A stretch of DNA of 64,000 nucleotides from Pseudomonas putida (GTDB lineage Bacteria > Pseudomonadota > Gammaproteobacteria > Pseudomonadales > Pseudomonadaceae), in the NCBI RefSeq assembly GCF_004357765.1, contig NZ_SMTE01000011.1, positions 62,001 through 126,000 on the forward strand. Direction: 5' to 3'. Of the stretch, positions 8,805 through 19,479 are shown in pieces (the first letter of the stretch is position 1; each line of letters begins with the position of its first letter). The position numbers were made by a program, and so were the translations under genes. Below the pieces are notes generated by a model. That model was not told the DNA's origin. It saw only the letters and a program-made list of their open reading frames with translations, and made no database searches.

Positions 8805-9614
8805 ATGCGCCTGTTGCTCTGCCTCCTTGCACTGCTGGCCTGCATCGCCCGGGCCGAGCCGCTGCGGGTGATCAGCCTGGCGCCCTCAATGACTGAAATC
8901 ATGCTCGAACTGCAGGCCGACGGCCTGCTGGTCGGCGTACTCGACGGCGGCGAGCGACCCGCTGCGCTGCAGGCCTTGCCCTCGGTCGGGCGCCAGGGAC
9001 AGCTGGATCTCGAACGCCTGGTCAGCCTGCGGCCCGACCTGTTGCTGTTGTGGCCGGGCAGCATTGCCCCGGCCCAGCGCGAGCAGCTCACGCGGTTGGG
9101 CATCGCCACCTACAGCGCCGAGCCGCACACCCTTGCACAACTGATCGATCAGATCGATACCCTTGCCCAGCGCCTGGGCCTGGCCGAACGGGGGCAGGTA
9201 TATGCCAGTGGGTTGCGTCAGCGCCTGCGCCAGTTACGCGAGCGCTATCACCGCGAGCAACCGCTACGGGTGTTCTACCAGGTCTGGGATCGACCGCTGT
9301 ATACCCTCGGCGGACGGCAGGTGGTCAGCGATGCGTTGGCAGTGTGCGGGGCACGCAATATCTTCGACGACCTGAACCAGCCGGCACCTCAGGTGAGTGT
9401 GGAGTCGGTGCTGTTGCGCAATCCGCAGGTGATCCTGGCAGGCGATGCGGCGCAACTGCAGAGCTGGCACGCCTGGTCAGCTATCGACGCGGTGGCGCAG
9501 GGGCGTCTGCTGGTGATACCGGACAAGGGGATCGAGCGCCCCAGCGGCCAGATGATCGAGGCCACTGCTCGGCTATGCGCGATGCTTGCGGCTAAAGCGC
9601 CGGTGTCCAGGTGA
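8805..9614 (+). CDS. Cobalamin-binding periplasmic protein, BtuF-like
   Basis: The 269-residue product has a signal peptide (LLCLLALLACIARA, cleavage near residue 17). Its type III periplasmic-binding fold begins VISLAPSMTEIMLEL, followed by LVSLRPDLLLLWPGS and a C-terminal lobe with the VIPDKGIERPSGQMI segment, as in BtuF and related corrinoid or iron-complex binders. The neighbouring btuB gene supports vitamin B12 as ligand. No btuC or btuD gene is adjacent. The last 23 bases overlap the convergent btuB 3' end. Confidence 0.75.
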   Translation: MRLLLCLLALLACIARAEPLRVISLAPSMTEIMLELQADGLLVGVLDGGERPAALQALPSVGRQGQLDLERLVSLRPDLLLLWPGSIAPAQREQLTRLGIATYSAEPHTLAQLIDQIDTLAQRLGLAERGQVYASGLRQRLRQLRERYHREQPLRVFYQVWDRPLYTLGGRQVVSDALAVCGARNIFDDLNQPAPQVSVESVLLRNPQVILAGDAAQLQSWHAWSAIDAVAQGRLLVIPDKGIERPSGQMIEATARLCAMLAAKAPVSR

Positions 9615-11433
9615 GGCTCAGCAACGCCGTGCGGCCTTCTTCGCGGTAGCCGTAGTTTTGCCCCTGGTAGTTGTAATGAGTTCGGCTGTATCGCTTGTCC
9701 AACACATTATCCAGTTTCAAATCGAATTCTAGCTCATGGCTTTGGGCCCAGTTTGCACGTAGAGCAAGCGTCCCGTAGCCACTTACTGTGTCCGTATTTG
9801 CTTCATCGTTAAAACTTTTACTAATAGCCCGCCACGTAGCGCCAATCCCTAAACGGTCGAATTGACGGTCGATGTCTAGACTCAAGGTGCGACGTGCCCG
9901 ACGAGAAAGAGTATGACCATTTTCGCGATTACGCGGATCTGTAAATGCTATACCTAGCTGCGAGCTCCACGCGTCCCACTCCTGACTCAGAGCCATTTCG
10001 AAACCGTTGATACGGGCGCTCCCGGCGTTCTCAGGGCGGTCGATGTATTCGATGGCGTCACGGAGATTTGTCCGGTAAAGCGACGTTTCTATTCTGCTGT
10101 TTTCGCTCAACTGGGTGCGCCATTGGAGTTCGTAGCTTTTTGAGTGCTCTGGCTTGAGGGTCGGATTGTTGTAGTCGGGGAAATACAGGTCGTTGAAAGT
10201 CGGTGCTCGGAAGCCCTCACTGTATGAAAACAGCACATCGTTGGCCGGGTCGATTGGAACCGTCAGGGTGCTGCTCCATGTCGTTGTATCACCATACTGC
10301 TGATTTTGATCATGGCGTATCCCTAATTCAGTCGAGAAGTATTCGCCCTGAAAACGGTGCTGGGCAAAAAGCGCCCTATTCCAGCGACTGGTTTCGGTGA
10401 AAGCAGTACTAGCATGCACACGGTCCTCGTACCAGTCTCCCCCTAATATCAGGCTGTTGCGCTCATCCAACGCCAAAGTGTTCTGCCAGGTGACCTGATC
10501 GCGATAGGTGCTGAATGGGAAGCTGGTATCGCCTAGTTTGTCTTGGCTGTCATCGCGATTTTCGCTATGGGCCATTTCGAATCGAGTGTTCCAACCCTCG
10601 GTTAGCTGCGCATCAAAGTACATACCGACACTGCTAACGGAAAAATCAGAATAAGGCTCTTGCGGGCTAAGCCCCCTTGGTTCGTCGTACTCGCTGCGCC
10701 CACGGCTATCGAGCAGGTTCAGCCCGGCTTCGAAGCGTTCGCCGAAGGTATGGCTGAGGCTCAGGTTGAGCGACTGGTTACGGTAGGCATCGTGATCGTT
10801 ATCGCTGGCGAACGAAGGACCGGTGGCGTCGATGCCGGCGGTTTCGTCCAGGCTGGCGCCGAGGTTGAAGCGCGTGGCGCCGTCATTGCCGGACACGCCC
10901 AGGCTGCGTTGCCAGGTGTGATTGCTGCCAGCAGCCAGGCGCAGCCGAGGGTGCAGGCCGGCACCGCTGGCGCGGCGGGTGAAGATCTGGATCACCCCAC
11001 CGATGGCATCGCTGCCGTACAGCGCCGAGCGCGAGCCACGCAGCACCTCGACGCGCTCGATCTGGTCGACATCGAGAAACTGCAGGCCGCTGTCGCCGGA
11101 GGTGGCGTTGGCGATGCGTACCCCGTCCACCAGCACCAGACTCTGGGCCGCCTTGGTGCCGCGGATGAAGATGCCCGGCAGGCTGCCACGGCCACCGGTC
11201 GGCGCCACCTGCACGCCGGGTACGCGGGTGAGCAGGTCGGTGACGCTGGTGGGCTGCAGGCGGTCGATGTCGTCACGGGTGAAGACGGTGTTGGCGGCAC
11301 TGGTGGCGGTGCGCGATTCGACCTGGCGGTTGGCGCTGATGAGTACATCGGGGAGTTTCAGCGCGTCGTCGCGTTCGGCGGCCAGCAGGAATGTGGGGGC
11401 GCAGAGTAAAGCGGCACAGGCAGATTTTTTCAT
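9592..11433 (-). CDS. btuB: TonB-dependent vitamin B12 receptor BtuB
   Basis: The 613-residue outer-membrane receptor starts with a signal peptide (MKKSACAALLCAPTFLLAA). A TonB box-like LPDVLISANR near residue 25 is followed by the plug (TRDDIDRLQPTSVTDLLTRV, FIRGTKAAQ, LVDGVRIA, RGSRSALYGSDAIGGVIQIFT), closely patterned on E. coli BtuB. The 22-strand barrel ends LLSLTWTP. No cobalamin riboswitch is evident upstream, only a REP pair. Base composition changes within the gene: the part encoding residues 1-250 is GC-rich like the genome, while the 3' part (about 9640-10680) is clearly less GC-rich with atypical codons. Confidence 0.9.
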   Translation of the reverse strand: MKKSACAALLCAPTFLLAAERDDALKLPDVLISANRQVESRTATSAANTVFTRDDIDRLQPTSVTDLLTRVPGVQVAPTGGRGSLPGIFIRGTKAAQSLVLVDGVRIANATSGDSGLQFLDVDQIERVEVLRGSRSALYGSDAIGGVIQIFTRRASGAGLHPRLRLAAGSNHTWQRSLGVSGNDGATRFNLGASLDETAGIDATGPSFASDNDHDAYRNQSLNLSLSHTFGERFEAGLNLLDSRGRSEYDEPRGLSPQEPYSDFSVSSVGMYFDAQLTEGWNTRFEMAHSENRDDSQDKLGDTSFPFSTYRDQVTWQNTLALDERNSLILGGDWYEDRVHASTAFTETSRWNRALFAQHRFQGEYFSTELGIRHDQNQQYGDTTTWSSTLTVPIDPANDVLFSYSEGFRAPTFNDLYFPDYNNPTLKPEHSKSYELQWRTQLSENSRIETSLYRTNLRDAIEYIDRPENAGSARINGFEMALSQEWDAWSSQLGIAFTDPRNRENGHTLSRRARRTLSLDIDRQFDRLGIGATWRAISKSFNDEANTDTVSGYGTLALRANWAQSHELEFDLKLDNVLDKRYSRTHYNYQGQNYGYREEGRTALLSLTWTPAL

Positions 11434-11450
11434 TGGCGGTTCCAACGTAT

Positions 11451-11532
11451 TCGCGGGACAAGCCCGCTCCCACAGGCACACCACAAGTCTTGAAATTTGT
11501 GGGGTCCCTGTGGGAGCGGGCTTGTCCCGCGA
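11451..11532. repeat. Inverted pair of REP elements
   Basis: Two copies of the P. putida-type REP unit face each other: tcgcgggacaagcccgctcc at 11451 onward and its near-exact complement ending at 11532, separated by about 30 bases. Each unit can itself form a hairpin. The pair lies between the btuB start and the dxs stop, where it may stabilise or terminate the dxs transcript. Confidence 0.85.
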
Positions 11533-11539
11533 AAGGGCC

Positions 11540-13435
11540 CTACAGACCCAGCTTGGCCATCCGTGCCTTCACCGAGGCTTCGATGCCAGTCACATCCAGG
11601 CCACATTCTGCGAGCATCTGCGCAGGTTTTGCATGCTCCACGTAGATGTCCGGCAGCCCCAGGTTCAACAGCGGCTTGACCACTGCCTCACGGGCCAGGA
11701 ACTCGCCTACGGCAGCGCCGGCGCCGCCCATGATGGCGTTTTCCTCGATGGTCACCAGCAACTCATGGCTGCCGGCCAGTTCAAGTACCAGGGCTTCGTC
11801 CAGCGGCTTGACGAAGCGCATGTCGACCACGGTGGCGTCGATCTGCTCGGCCACCTGCAGGGCTTCGGCCAGTTGCACGCCGAACACCAGCAGGGCGACT
11901 TTCTGGCCCTTGCGACGAACCACGCCCTTGCCGATTTCCAGTGGCTCCAGATCGCCGCTGATCGGGGCGTTGGGGCCGGTGCCACGGGGATAGCGCACCG
12001 CCGCCGGACCGTTGTAGAGGTGGCCGGTACTGAGCATCTTGCGCAGTTCGTTTTCGTCGCTCGGGGTCATCACCAGCATGCCGGGGATGCAGCGCAGGTA
12101 CGAAAGGTCATAGCTGCCAGCGTGGGTCGGGCCGTCCTCGCCGACCAGGCCGGCACGGTCGATGGCGAACAGCACGTCGAGGTTCTGTACCGCCACATCG
12201 TGGATCAACTGGTCGTAGGCGCGCTGGAGGAAGGTCGAATAGATCGCCACCACCGGCTTGGCGCCTTCGCAGGCCATGCCGGCAGCGAAGGTCACCGCGT
12301 GCTGCTCGGCGATCGCCACGTCGAAGTAGCGCTCCGGGTAGCGTTCGCTGAAGGCCACCAGGTCGGAGCCTTCCTTCATCGCCGGGGTGATGCCGACCAG
12401 GCGGTTATCGGCAGCCGCCATGTCGCACAGCCATTGGCCAAAGACTGCAGAATACTTCGGCCCGCTGGGCTTCTTCGGCGCTGCGGGCTTGTCGGCAGGC
12501 TCGAGCTTGGTGATCGCGTGGTAGCCGATCGGATCGATTTCGGCCGGAGCGAAACCCTTGCCCTTCTTGGTCACCACGTGCAGGAACTGCGGGCCTTTGA
12601 GGTCACGCATGTTACGCAGGGTGGCGATCATGGTCGGCAGGTCGTGCCCGTCGATCGGGCCGATGTAATTCCAGCCCAGTTCCTCGAACAGGGTGCCAGG
12701 CACCAGCATGCCTTTGGCGTATTCCTCGGTGCGACGGGCGATTTCCCAGGCACCCGGCAGGCGCGACAGCACTTTCTTGCTGCCTTCGCGCATGCTCGCG
12801 TAGGTGCGGCTGGAGAGGATCTTGGCCAGGTAGTTGGACAGGCCACCGACATTGCGCGAAATCGACATGTCGTTGTCGTTGAGGATCACCAGCATGTTGG
12901 CGTCCACTTCCTGGGCGTGGTTCAGCGCCTCGAAGGCCATGCCTGCGGTCAAGGCGCCGTCGCCGATCACGGCGATGGCCTTGCGTGGGTCATTCTGCAG
13001 CCGGGCGGCAATGGCCATGCCCAAGGCGGCGCTGATCGAGGTGCTGGAGTGACCGACGCCAAAGGTGTCGTACTTGCTCTCGCTGCGGCGCGGGAAGGCG
13101 GCGATGCCGTCCTTCTGGCGCAGGGTCAGCATGCGGTTGCGCCGCCCGGTGAGGATCTTGTGCGGGTAGGCTTGGTGGCCGACGTCCCACACCAGGCGGT
13201 CATCCGGTGTGTCGAAGACATAGTGCAGGGCGATCGTCAGCTCGATGACACCAAGGCCGGCGCCGAAATGCCCACCGGTCTGACCCACGGTGTAGAGCAA
13301 CTCCTGGCGCAACTCGTCGGCCAGGGTCTCCAGGTCGGCTTCGGCCAACCGGCGCAGGCCGGCGGGCGTGTCAGCGCGGTCGAGCAACGGCGTGACCGGG
13401 CGTTCGCGGGGGATCTCTTGAAACGTCGTGGGCAT
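11540..13435 (-). CDS. dxs: 1-deoxy-D-xylulose-5-phosphate synthase
   Basis: Dxs condenses pyruvate and glyceraldehyde 3-phosphate with thiamine diphosphate, the first step of the MEP isoprenoid pathway, also feeding thiamine and pyridoxal synthesis. The 631-residue protein shows [18 protein letters not shown] near residues 78-95, the ThDP GDG motif in [19 protein letters not shown], and the transketolase domain [15 protein letters not shown]. The frame is open for 38 further codons upstream into a REP element, but ATG 13435 yields the conserved [13 protein letters not shown] start. It sits downstream of ispA and xseB on the same strand. Confidence 0.97.
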   Translation of the reverse strand: MPTTFQEIPRERPVTPLLDRADTPAGLRRLAEADLETLADELRQELLYTVGQTGGHFGAGLGVIELTIALHYVFDTPDDRLVWDVGHQAYPHKILTGRRNRMLTLRQKDGIAAFPRRSESKYDTFGVGHSSTSISAALGMAIAARLQNDPRKAIAVIGDGALTAGMAFEALNHAQEVDANMLVILNDNDMSISRNVGGLSNYLAKILSSRTYASMREGSKKVLSRLPGAWEIARRTEEYAKGMLVPGTLFEELGWNYIGPIDGHDLPTMIATLRNMRDLKGPQFLHVVTKKGKGFAPAEIDPIGYHAITKLEPADKPAAPKKPSGPKYSAVFGQWLCDMAAADNRLVGITPAMKEGSDLVAFSERYPERYFDVAIAEQHAVTFAAGMACEGAKPVVAIYSTFLQRAYDQLIHDVAVQNLDVLFAIDRAGLVGEDGPTHAGSYDLSYLRCIPGMLVMTPSDENELRKMLSTGHLYNGPAAVRYPRGTGPNAPISGDLEPLEIGKGVVRRKGQKVALLVFGVQLAEALQVAEQIDATVVDMRFVKPLDEALVLELAGSHELLVTIEENAIMGGAGAAVGEFLAREAVVKPLLNLGLPDIYVEHAKPAQMLAECGLDVTGIEASVKARMAKLGL

Positions 13436-13495
13436 CAGGCGAGTCGTTATAGGTGTGAAGACGCGGCAGTTTACCCCATTGTAGGAAAAGCTGCC

Positions 13496-13537
13496 CCTGT
13501 GGGAGCGGGCTTGCCCGCGAAGGGCTGCAAAGCAGCC
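13496..13537. repeat. REP element plus short hairpin between dxs and ispA
   Basis: A REP unit (cctgtgggagcgggcttgcc and on to cgcga) at 13496-13522 is followed directly by the small inverted repeat ggctgc-aaa-gcagcc at 13523-13537. It lies in the 110-base gap between the ispA stop and the dxs start and could separate expression of the two genes. Confidence 0.8.
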
Positions 13538-13545
13538 CCGGTCAA

Positions 13546-14433
13546 TCAATGGCGGCGTTCGACGATATAGCGCGCCAACGCCCGCAAAGGCTCTGCATTT
13601 TCGCCGAACCCTTCCAGTGCGACCAGCGCCTGGTCGCGCAGTTCGATTGCATAGGTCTTGGCGGCATCCAGGCCGAGCAGAGCAGGGTAGGTCGGCTTGT
13701 CGCGGGCGATATCTGCACCCTGGCGTTTGCCCAGGGTGGCAGTGTCACTCTCCACGTCGAGGATGTCGTCCTGCACCTGGAACGCCAGGCCAATTGCCTG
13801 GGCATAGATCTGCAGGGCATCCAGCTGGGGCTGCTCGGCGCGAGCGCTGGCCAGGGCGCCGAGGCGCACGCTGGCCTCGATCAGGGCGCCGGTCTTGTGC
13901 CGGTGCATGTATTCCAGGGCCTTCTGGTCGAGCTTGATGCCCACCGAGCCCAGGTCGATAGCCTGCCCACCGACCATACCTGCGGGGCCTGCGGCCTTGG
14001 CCAGGGTCTGGACCATGGCCAGACGAATGGCATCCGGCTGCGGGCTGAGGCGTGGGTCGAGCAGGGCGCTGAAGGCCAGGCTCTGCAGGCCGTCACCGGC
14101 AAGAATGGCGCAGGCTTCGTCGAACGCCTTGTGGGTAGTCGGTTGGCCACGGCGCAGGTCGTCGTCGTCCATGGCCGGCAGGTCGTCATGGACCAGCGAA
14201 TAGGCGTGGATCAGTTCCACCGCACAGGCGGCGCCGTTGGCCTGTTCGGCCGGGGCGCCGAGGGCTTCGCAGGCAGCATAGGCGAGCAGCGGGCGGACCC
14301 GCTTGCCGCCGTTCATCACGCTGTAACGCATCGCGGCGTAGAGCCGTTCAAGTTCCTTGGACGGTGCCTGGAACAGCGGCTCGAGGGCGTTGTCGACACG
14401 TGCCTGGCTGCTGGCCTGGTAGCTGGCGATCAT
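13546..14433 (-). CDS. ispA: (2E,6E)-farnesyl diphosphate synthase
   Basis: IspA adds isopentenyl diphosphate to dimethylallyl and geranyl diphosphate, giving farnesyl diphosphate. The 295-residue all-alpha prenyltransferase has the first aspartate-rich motif in [16 protein letters not shown] (about residues 82-97) and the second in [11 protein letters not shown] (about 222-232), with GGKRVRPLL near the N-terminus. It overlaps xseB by four bases (ATGA), the standard xseB-ispA-dxs order. Confidence 0.96.
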   Translation of the reverse strand: MIASYQASSQARVDNALEPLFQAPSKELERLYAAMRYSVMNGGKRVRPLLAYAACEALGAPAEQANGAACAVELIHAYSLVHDDLPAMDDDDLRRGQPTTHKAFDEACAILAGDGLQSLAFSALLDPRLSPQPDAIRLAMVQTLAKAAGPAGMVGGQAIDLGSVGIKLDQKALEYMHRHKTGALIEASVRLGALASARAEQPQLDALQIYAQAIGLAFQVQDDILDVESDTATLGKRQGADIARDKPTYPALLGLDAAKTYAIELRDQALVALEGFGENAEPLRALARYIVERRH

Positions 14434-14672
14434 TCCTCTGGCTCCGCGTCGAAGGGCTGGGCGGCCAGCTCGCCGTCGCGTTCCAGGAGAATCTGCACCT
14501 TCTGTTCGGCCTGGGCCAGCGCCCCCTGGCAGTCGCGGGTCAGGGCGATGCCCTGCTCGAACGCGGCCAGCGAGTCTTCCAGCGACAGTTCGCCGTTCTC
14601 CAGGCGCTCGACCAGGGCTTGCAGGTCAGCGAGGGATTGTTCGAAATCGATGGAGGCTTTTTTGCGGGCCAT
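14430..14672 (-). CDS. xseB: Exodeoxyribonuclease VII small subunit
   Basis: XseB is the small helical subunit that packs onto XseA to degrade single-stranded DNA. The 80-residue sequence has the family pattern [35 protein letters not shown] in its first half, then a coiled helix ([17 protein letters not shown]). The large subunit gene xseA is not in the window, as is usual. It is the promoter-proximal gene of xseB-ispA. Confidence 0.95.
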   Translation of the reverse strand: MARKKASIDFEQSLADLQALVERLENGELSLEDSLAAFEQGIALTRDCQGALAQAEQKVQILLERDGELAAQPFDAEPEE

Positions 14673-14827
14673 GGCGACTGTCTCGGAGGCTGGTCAGAAC
14701 GGCGCGACACTAGCAGAGAGGGGCGGGGGGAGCAAACTTGTGTGGGGTGTTGGAGGGGCCTGGCTGGGGTTTGGCGGCGCTCGACATCCGCGGCGCCAAA
14801 CCTACCAAGGCGAACACTCATCCGCCA

Positions 14828-15484
14828 TCAAACGCTCTCGGCCTCCACCTCCAGCTCCACCAGCGCCTGACGATAGCGAGCCAGTTCCTCGATGGTCAGC
14901 ACCGGCAGGTTGTACTGACGCGCATACACGGCGACCTCTTCCCCCCGGGCCATGCTGCCATCTGGGTTCATCAGCTCGCACAGTACGGCAGCCGGGCGCA
15001 GGCCGGCCAGGCGCGCCAGGTCCACCGATCCTTCGGTATGACCACGCCGGGTCAGCACGCCGCCGTCACGTGCGCGCAGTGGGAACACGTGGCCTGGGCT
15101 GACGATGTGGCGCTGCTGCGCGGTCGAGCGCAGGGCGGCTTCGATGGTGGTGATGCGGTCCTGGGCCGAAACGCCGGTGGTGACCCCTTCGGCCGCTTCG
15201 ATGGTGACGGTGAAGCCGGTGCCGTGGCGGGCCTGGTTGTTCTGCACCATCGGCGCCAATTGCAAGGCGTCGACGGTGGCTTCGTCCAGGCACAGACAGA
15301 CGATGCCGCTGCAGTCGCGGATCATCATGGCCATGGTCTGCAGCGAGAGGTTCTCGGCGGCGGCAACGATGTCCGCTTCGTCCTCGCGATCGTCGTCATC
15401 GAGCAGCAGAACAGGGCGCCCGGCCTGGAAGGCGGCGATAGCGGCGGTGACGTTGGGGTATTGCTGGAACAGCGTGGAAGACAT
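14828..15484 (-). CDS. ribB: 3,4-dihydroxy-2-butanone-4-phosphate synthase, stand-alone riboswitch-controlled copy
   Basis: This second DHBP synthase is 218 residues, close to E. coli RibB. It has the acidic loop [12 protein letters not shown] near residues 34-45, [23 protein letters not shown], and the [15 protein letters not shown] motif. The frame stays open upstream to 15541, but ATG 15484 has GAGGAG six bases upstream and gives the usual N-terminus. An FMN riboswitch precedes it. It duplicates the activity of the RibB half of the gene at 3649-4740, so the organism has one flavin-regulated and one operon-encoded copy. Confidence 0.95.
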   Translation of the reverse strand: MSSTLFQQYPNVTAAIAAFQAGRPVLLLDDDDREDEADIVAAAENLSLQTMAMMIRDCSGIVCLCLDEATVDALQLAPMVQNNQARHGTGFTVTIEAAEGVTTGVSAQDRITTIEAALRSTAQQRHIVSPGHVFPLRARDGGVLTRRGHTEGSVDLARLAGLRPAAVLCELMNPDGSMARGEEVAVYARQYNLPVLTIEELARYRQALVELEVEAESV

Positions 15485-15538
15485 GAAACGCTCCTCGTAA
15501 AGTTCGATGAACGTCTCGGGGCGAACAAAATGCGCGCG

Positions 15539-15561
15539 CAAGGGCGCCCGAATGGCCCTTG
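15539..15561 (-). promoter_or_regulatory. Expression-platform hairpin of the ribB riboswitch
   Basis: Between the FMN aptamer and the ribB start lies a 7-bp inverted repeat (caagggc / gcccttg), followed on the minus strand by an ATTTTG stretch. It may act as a terminator or as part of a structure that masks the GAGGAG ribosome site. The mechanism cannot be decided by eye. Confidence 0.5.
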
Positions 15562-15563
15562 GC

Positions 15564-15708
15564 TGACGCCTTCTTTCATCCGGACTATGACCGTCGGCCC
15601 TGGAATCTCACCAGGTCTGCTGACCCCCGACATGGTCGGGGCGCTCGCGGGCTCATCTTTCGATTTACCGCCGGTGGGGACTTTCACCCCGCCCTGAAGA
15701 CCGCGTCA
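15564..15708 (-). promoter_or_regulatory. FMN riboswitch (RFN element)
   Basis: On the minus strand the conserved RFN blocks appear in order: TCTTCAGGGCGGGGTGAAAG, then CACCGGCGGTAAATCG, a variable GC-rich hairpin, AGACCTGGTGAGATTCCAGG, GCCGACGGTCATAGTCCGGA and TGAAAGAAGG. The closing P1 helix pairs tgacgc with gcgtca at the two ends. FMN binding is known to reduce expression of downstream ribB in related bacteria. No second copy was seen before ribD, the fused ribB gene or ribA. Confidence 0.95.
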
Positions 15709-15882
15709 GCATACAGCAGTCTGCCACGGGTGTGGCAAGCCGCAGGCCTACGACCTTCGGCGATAGCGTGGATAGGCGAGGGAAGTGGCTATCTACTATC
15801 TTCGGTTCTGTGCGCTGCCCTAGAGTGGGCCTCCGCCCGCCAGGTACTGTGCCACAGTCGATGCGAAAACCCCGAAAGCCTG

Positions 15883-17138
<1,256 letters not shown>

Positions 17139-17164
17139 TCACTATCGATTGGCGGTAAAGCGCA

Positions 17165-18511
17165 TTAACTTTCTAAACATTCCTGGCCTGCAGGCAGGAC
17201 CACATGCAAGCAAAGGCCTGGGTGGCCGTTGCTGGCCCATAGCCGTCCCCCTTGCAGCTCGATGGCGCGGCGGGCGATCGCCAGGCCCAGGCCGAAGCCT
17301 GTACCGCTATCGGCCAGGCGCTGGTAGGGCTTGAAGATGCGTTCGAGGTCCGCTTGCGGCACACCTGGGCCTTGGTCGCTCAGACGCAGGTGCCAATGAT
17401 CGCCCTCACGCCAGCCTTCGAGACTGACCCGGCCTTCGGCGGGTGAGTGGCGGATGGCATTGCGCATCAGGTTTTCCAAGGCCTGGGCCAGGCTGTCCAA
17501 ATGAATCTGGACCACGCAGTCGGTTCCGAGCGAACAGGGCAACCGGGCGCGGTCCCAGCCGCTTTCGAAACAGATGTCCTGGCACAGTGCTTCCCACACT
17601 GACAGCATCAGCACCGGCTCGGTGGCCAACTGTGGCTGCTCGGTGTCCATCCAGGCCAGGTCCAGGGTGTTCTCGAGCAGCTTCTGCATGTCGTTCACCT
17701 CGCGGTCCAGGCGCTCGCGCAATTGCACCGGCGGCAGGTCGCTGTCATGGGCGATGCGCAGACGCGCCAGTGGTGTGCGCAATTCGTGGGACAGGGTACG
17801 CAGCAGCAGGCGTTGCTGTTCGAGGCTCTGGCGCAGGCGCCCGGCCATGTGCTCGAAGGCCTGGGCCAGTTCGCCCAATTCGTCGCGGCGTTCCTGCAGC
17901 GGCAGGCTGGGGCCGTCCAGGTCATCGGCGCGCAGGGCGTCGGCGCGATCCCGCAGGCGGTTCAGCGGCACCACGAGGTGACGATACAGCGCCAGGCCCA
18001 GAAGTAATGCGAGCAGGGTGGGGGCGACGCCGTGGGTGATGACGTGGGTCCACGGCGTCAGGCCGGTGGGCAGCAGTCGCTCGGGCAACTGCATCACCAG
18101 CCGGCCATGTTCGGGGTGTTGGGGGAACTCGATGCTGACGTAGGGCAGTTCGTCGCGTAGCCGGCGGCTCATCGGCCAGTTGAGCTTGCGCATGAAGGTC
18201 AAGTGACTGGCTTCCTCGGCGCTCAGTGGCGAGGTGCCGAGGCTTTGCAGGTAAGGACCGAGGACGACTGCCCAGGTGTCCTCGGCCTGTTCCAGTTTCC
18301 GGCGGAAGGCTTCTGCGCCGACAGCGCCGCCTTCCATCCAGGCCTGCTCGGCTTGCTGTGCATAACGCGCCAGGTAGTCCTGGTCGGCCTGGGAAAGGAA
18401 GTAGCTCTTGCGCTCTACCGACAACCCCCAGGTCCAGATCAGCCAGGTCAGCAGCAGGCAGAAGCCGACCTGCAGCATGGCCAGTTTCCACAGCAGGGGG
18501 TGGCGGCGCAT
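17165..18511 (-). CDS. Sensor histidine kinase
   Basis: This 448-residue inner-membrane kinase has transmembrane segments at about 8-29 and 157-178 flanking a periplasmic domain of roughly 125 residues. A HAMP region follows (about 178-230). The phosphoacceptor His is in TLSHELRTPLARL (His242), and the ATPase domain shows NLMRNAIRHS, DQGPGVP and GTGFGLGLAI. The start codon shares one base with the response regulator stop (TGATG). Linkage to a siderophore esterase and receptor suggests it senses a siderophore or iron state, as PfeS does, but the ligand is inferred only. Confidence 0.88.
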   Translation of the reverse strand: MRRHPLLWKLAMLQVGFCLLLTWLIWTWGLSVERKSYFLSQADQDYLARYAQQAEQAWMEGGAVGAEAFRRKLEQAEDTWAVVLGPYLQSLGTSPLSAEEASHLTFMRKLNWPMSRRLRDELPYVSIEFPQHPEHGRLVMQLPERLLPTGLTPWTHVITHGVAPTLLALLLGLALYRHLVVPLNRLRDRADALRADDLDGPSLPLQERRDELGELAQAFEHMAGRLRQSLEQQRLLLRTLSHELRTPLARLRIAHDSDLPPVQLRERLDREVNDMQKLLENTLDLAWMDTEQPQLATEPVLMLSVWEALCQDICFESGWDRARLPCSLGTDCVVQIHLDSLAQALENLMRNAIRHSPAEGRVSLEGWREGDHWHLRLSDQGPGVPQADLERIFKPYQRLADSGTGFGLGLAIARRAIELQGGRLWASNGHPGLCLHVVLPAGQECLES

Positions 18512-19203
18512 CAGGGCTGTTCCGTGTCGACCAGGATGTAGCCTTGGCCGCGCACGGCCTGGATCTGCAGATGCTGAGCATCGATATCGGCCAGCTTGCG
18601 GCGCAGGTTGCAGACATGCACGTCGAGGCCGCGGTCCAGCCGGGTGTAGGCCCGGTGCAGTACGGTCTGGTAGAGAAAGGCCTTGCTCAGGGCTTCGCCT
18701 GGGTGGGCCGAGAGCGTGGCCAGCAAGCGGAACTCCGAAGCGGTGAGGCCTGCGGCCTTGCCGTGGTGAACGACATCCTGGCGGGCTTGATCGAGCAGCA
18801 GCGTGCCGGCACCGCTGTGCAGCACGGTGCCGCGGTCGAAGGCCACCCGCCGCAACAGTGCATCGACTCTGGCATCCAACTCCGCCAGGCTGAACGGCTT
18901 GGGCAGATAGTCGTCCGCTCCGCGGGTGAAGCCACTGATGCGATCTTGCTCGGCGCCCAGCGCCGACATCAGCATCACCGGCACGGCCTGCTGGCGGCGT
19001 AGCTGATCGAGCAGGCTGAGGCCATCGATACCGGGAAGCATGATATCCAGCAGTACCAGATCGAAACGCGCAGCTTCGATCGCCGCCAGCGCCTGGGTTC
19101 CATTGGCGCAGGCATGAACCTGGAAGTGGCGGCTGAGGAAATGGCACTCGAGATCCTGGCGCAGGCGCGGGTCGTCTTCGGCAAGCAGCAGTGATGTGGG
19201 CAC
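18511..19203 (-). CDS. OmpR-family response regulator
   Basis: The 230-residue regulator has a receiver domain with acidic pocket E9-D10-D11, phosphoacceptor D53 in LVLLDIMLPGIDG and K102 in DDYLPKPFS. It is joined to a winged-helix DNA-binding domain (LTASEFRLLATLSAHPGEAL ... RLDRGLDVHVCNLRRKL ... VRGQGYIL). It is the first gene of the regulator-kinase pair and is divergent from the TonB-dependent receptor gene, which is the obvious target. A Fur-like box lies just ahead of its start. Confidence 0.9.
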   Translation of the reverse strand: MPTSLLLAEDDPRLRQDLECHFLSRHFQVHACANGTQALAAIEAARFDLVLLDIMLPGIDGLSLLDQLRRQQAVPVMLMSALGAEQDRISGFTRGADDYLPKPFSLAELDARVDALLRRVAFDRGTVLHSGAGTLLLDQARQDVVHHGKAAGLTASEFRLLATLSAHPGEALSKAFLYQTVLHRAYTRLDRGLDVHVCNLRRKLADIDAQHLQIQAVRGQGYILVDTEQP

Positions 19204-19211
19204 GATGAGCC

Positions 19212-19230
19212 TTTAATGAGAATCCGTATC
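19212..19230. promoter_or_regulatory. Fur-box-like site
   Basis: The 19-mer tttaatgagaatccgtatc matches 14 of 19 positions of the Fur consensus gataatgataatcattatc. It lies nine bases upstream of the response regulator start in the intergenic region shared with the siderophore receptor, where iron repression by Fur would be expected. Confidence 0.6.
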
Positions 19231-19479
19231 AGTTAGATCATCCCATTGTGAGGTGTGCAAGGGCAATCCTTGCCTGTGGGCTGCTCGTGCCCAAGCCTCG
19301 GGCGGCGTGTGTTAAGAAGGTTAATCCTGCTGCACCCCCGCCTGCCCTCGGGTATCGTTCGCAAAAAGCAACTGGTTTCGTTTGCGATTGACTGTCATTT
19401 AGGTGGCTGACGCCACTGGTCCCTCTCCCTACTCAGCGTCTGCATCGACAGCGTCGTGGGAGGCGGCTGCCCGCAAGAA

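Noticed and set aside
11434-11539. Cobalamin riboswitch upstream of btuB
   Set aside because: The space is occupied by the REP pair; the conserved B12-box and aptamer blocks were not found.
10660-13570. Long plus-strand open frames antisense to btuB, dxs and ispA
   Set aside because: They mirror the GC-rich codon pattern of the real minus-strand genes and show no protein family features.
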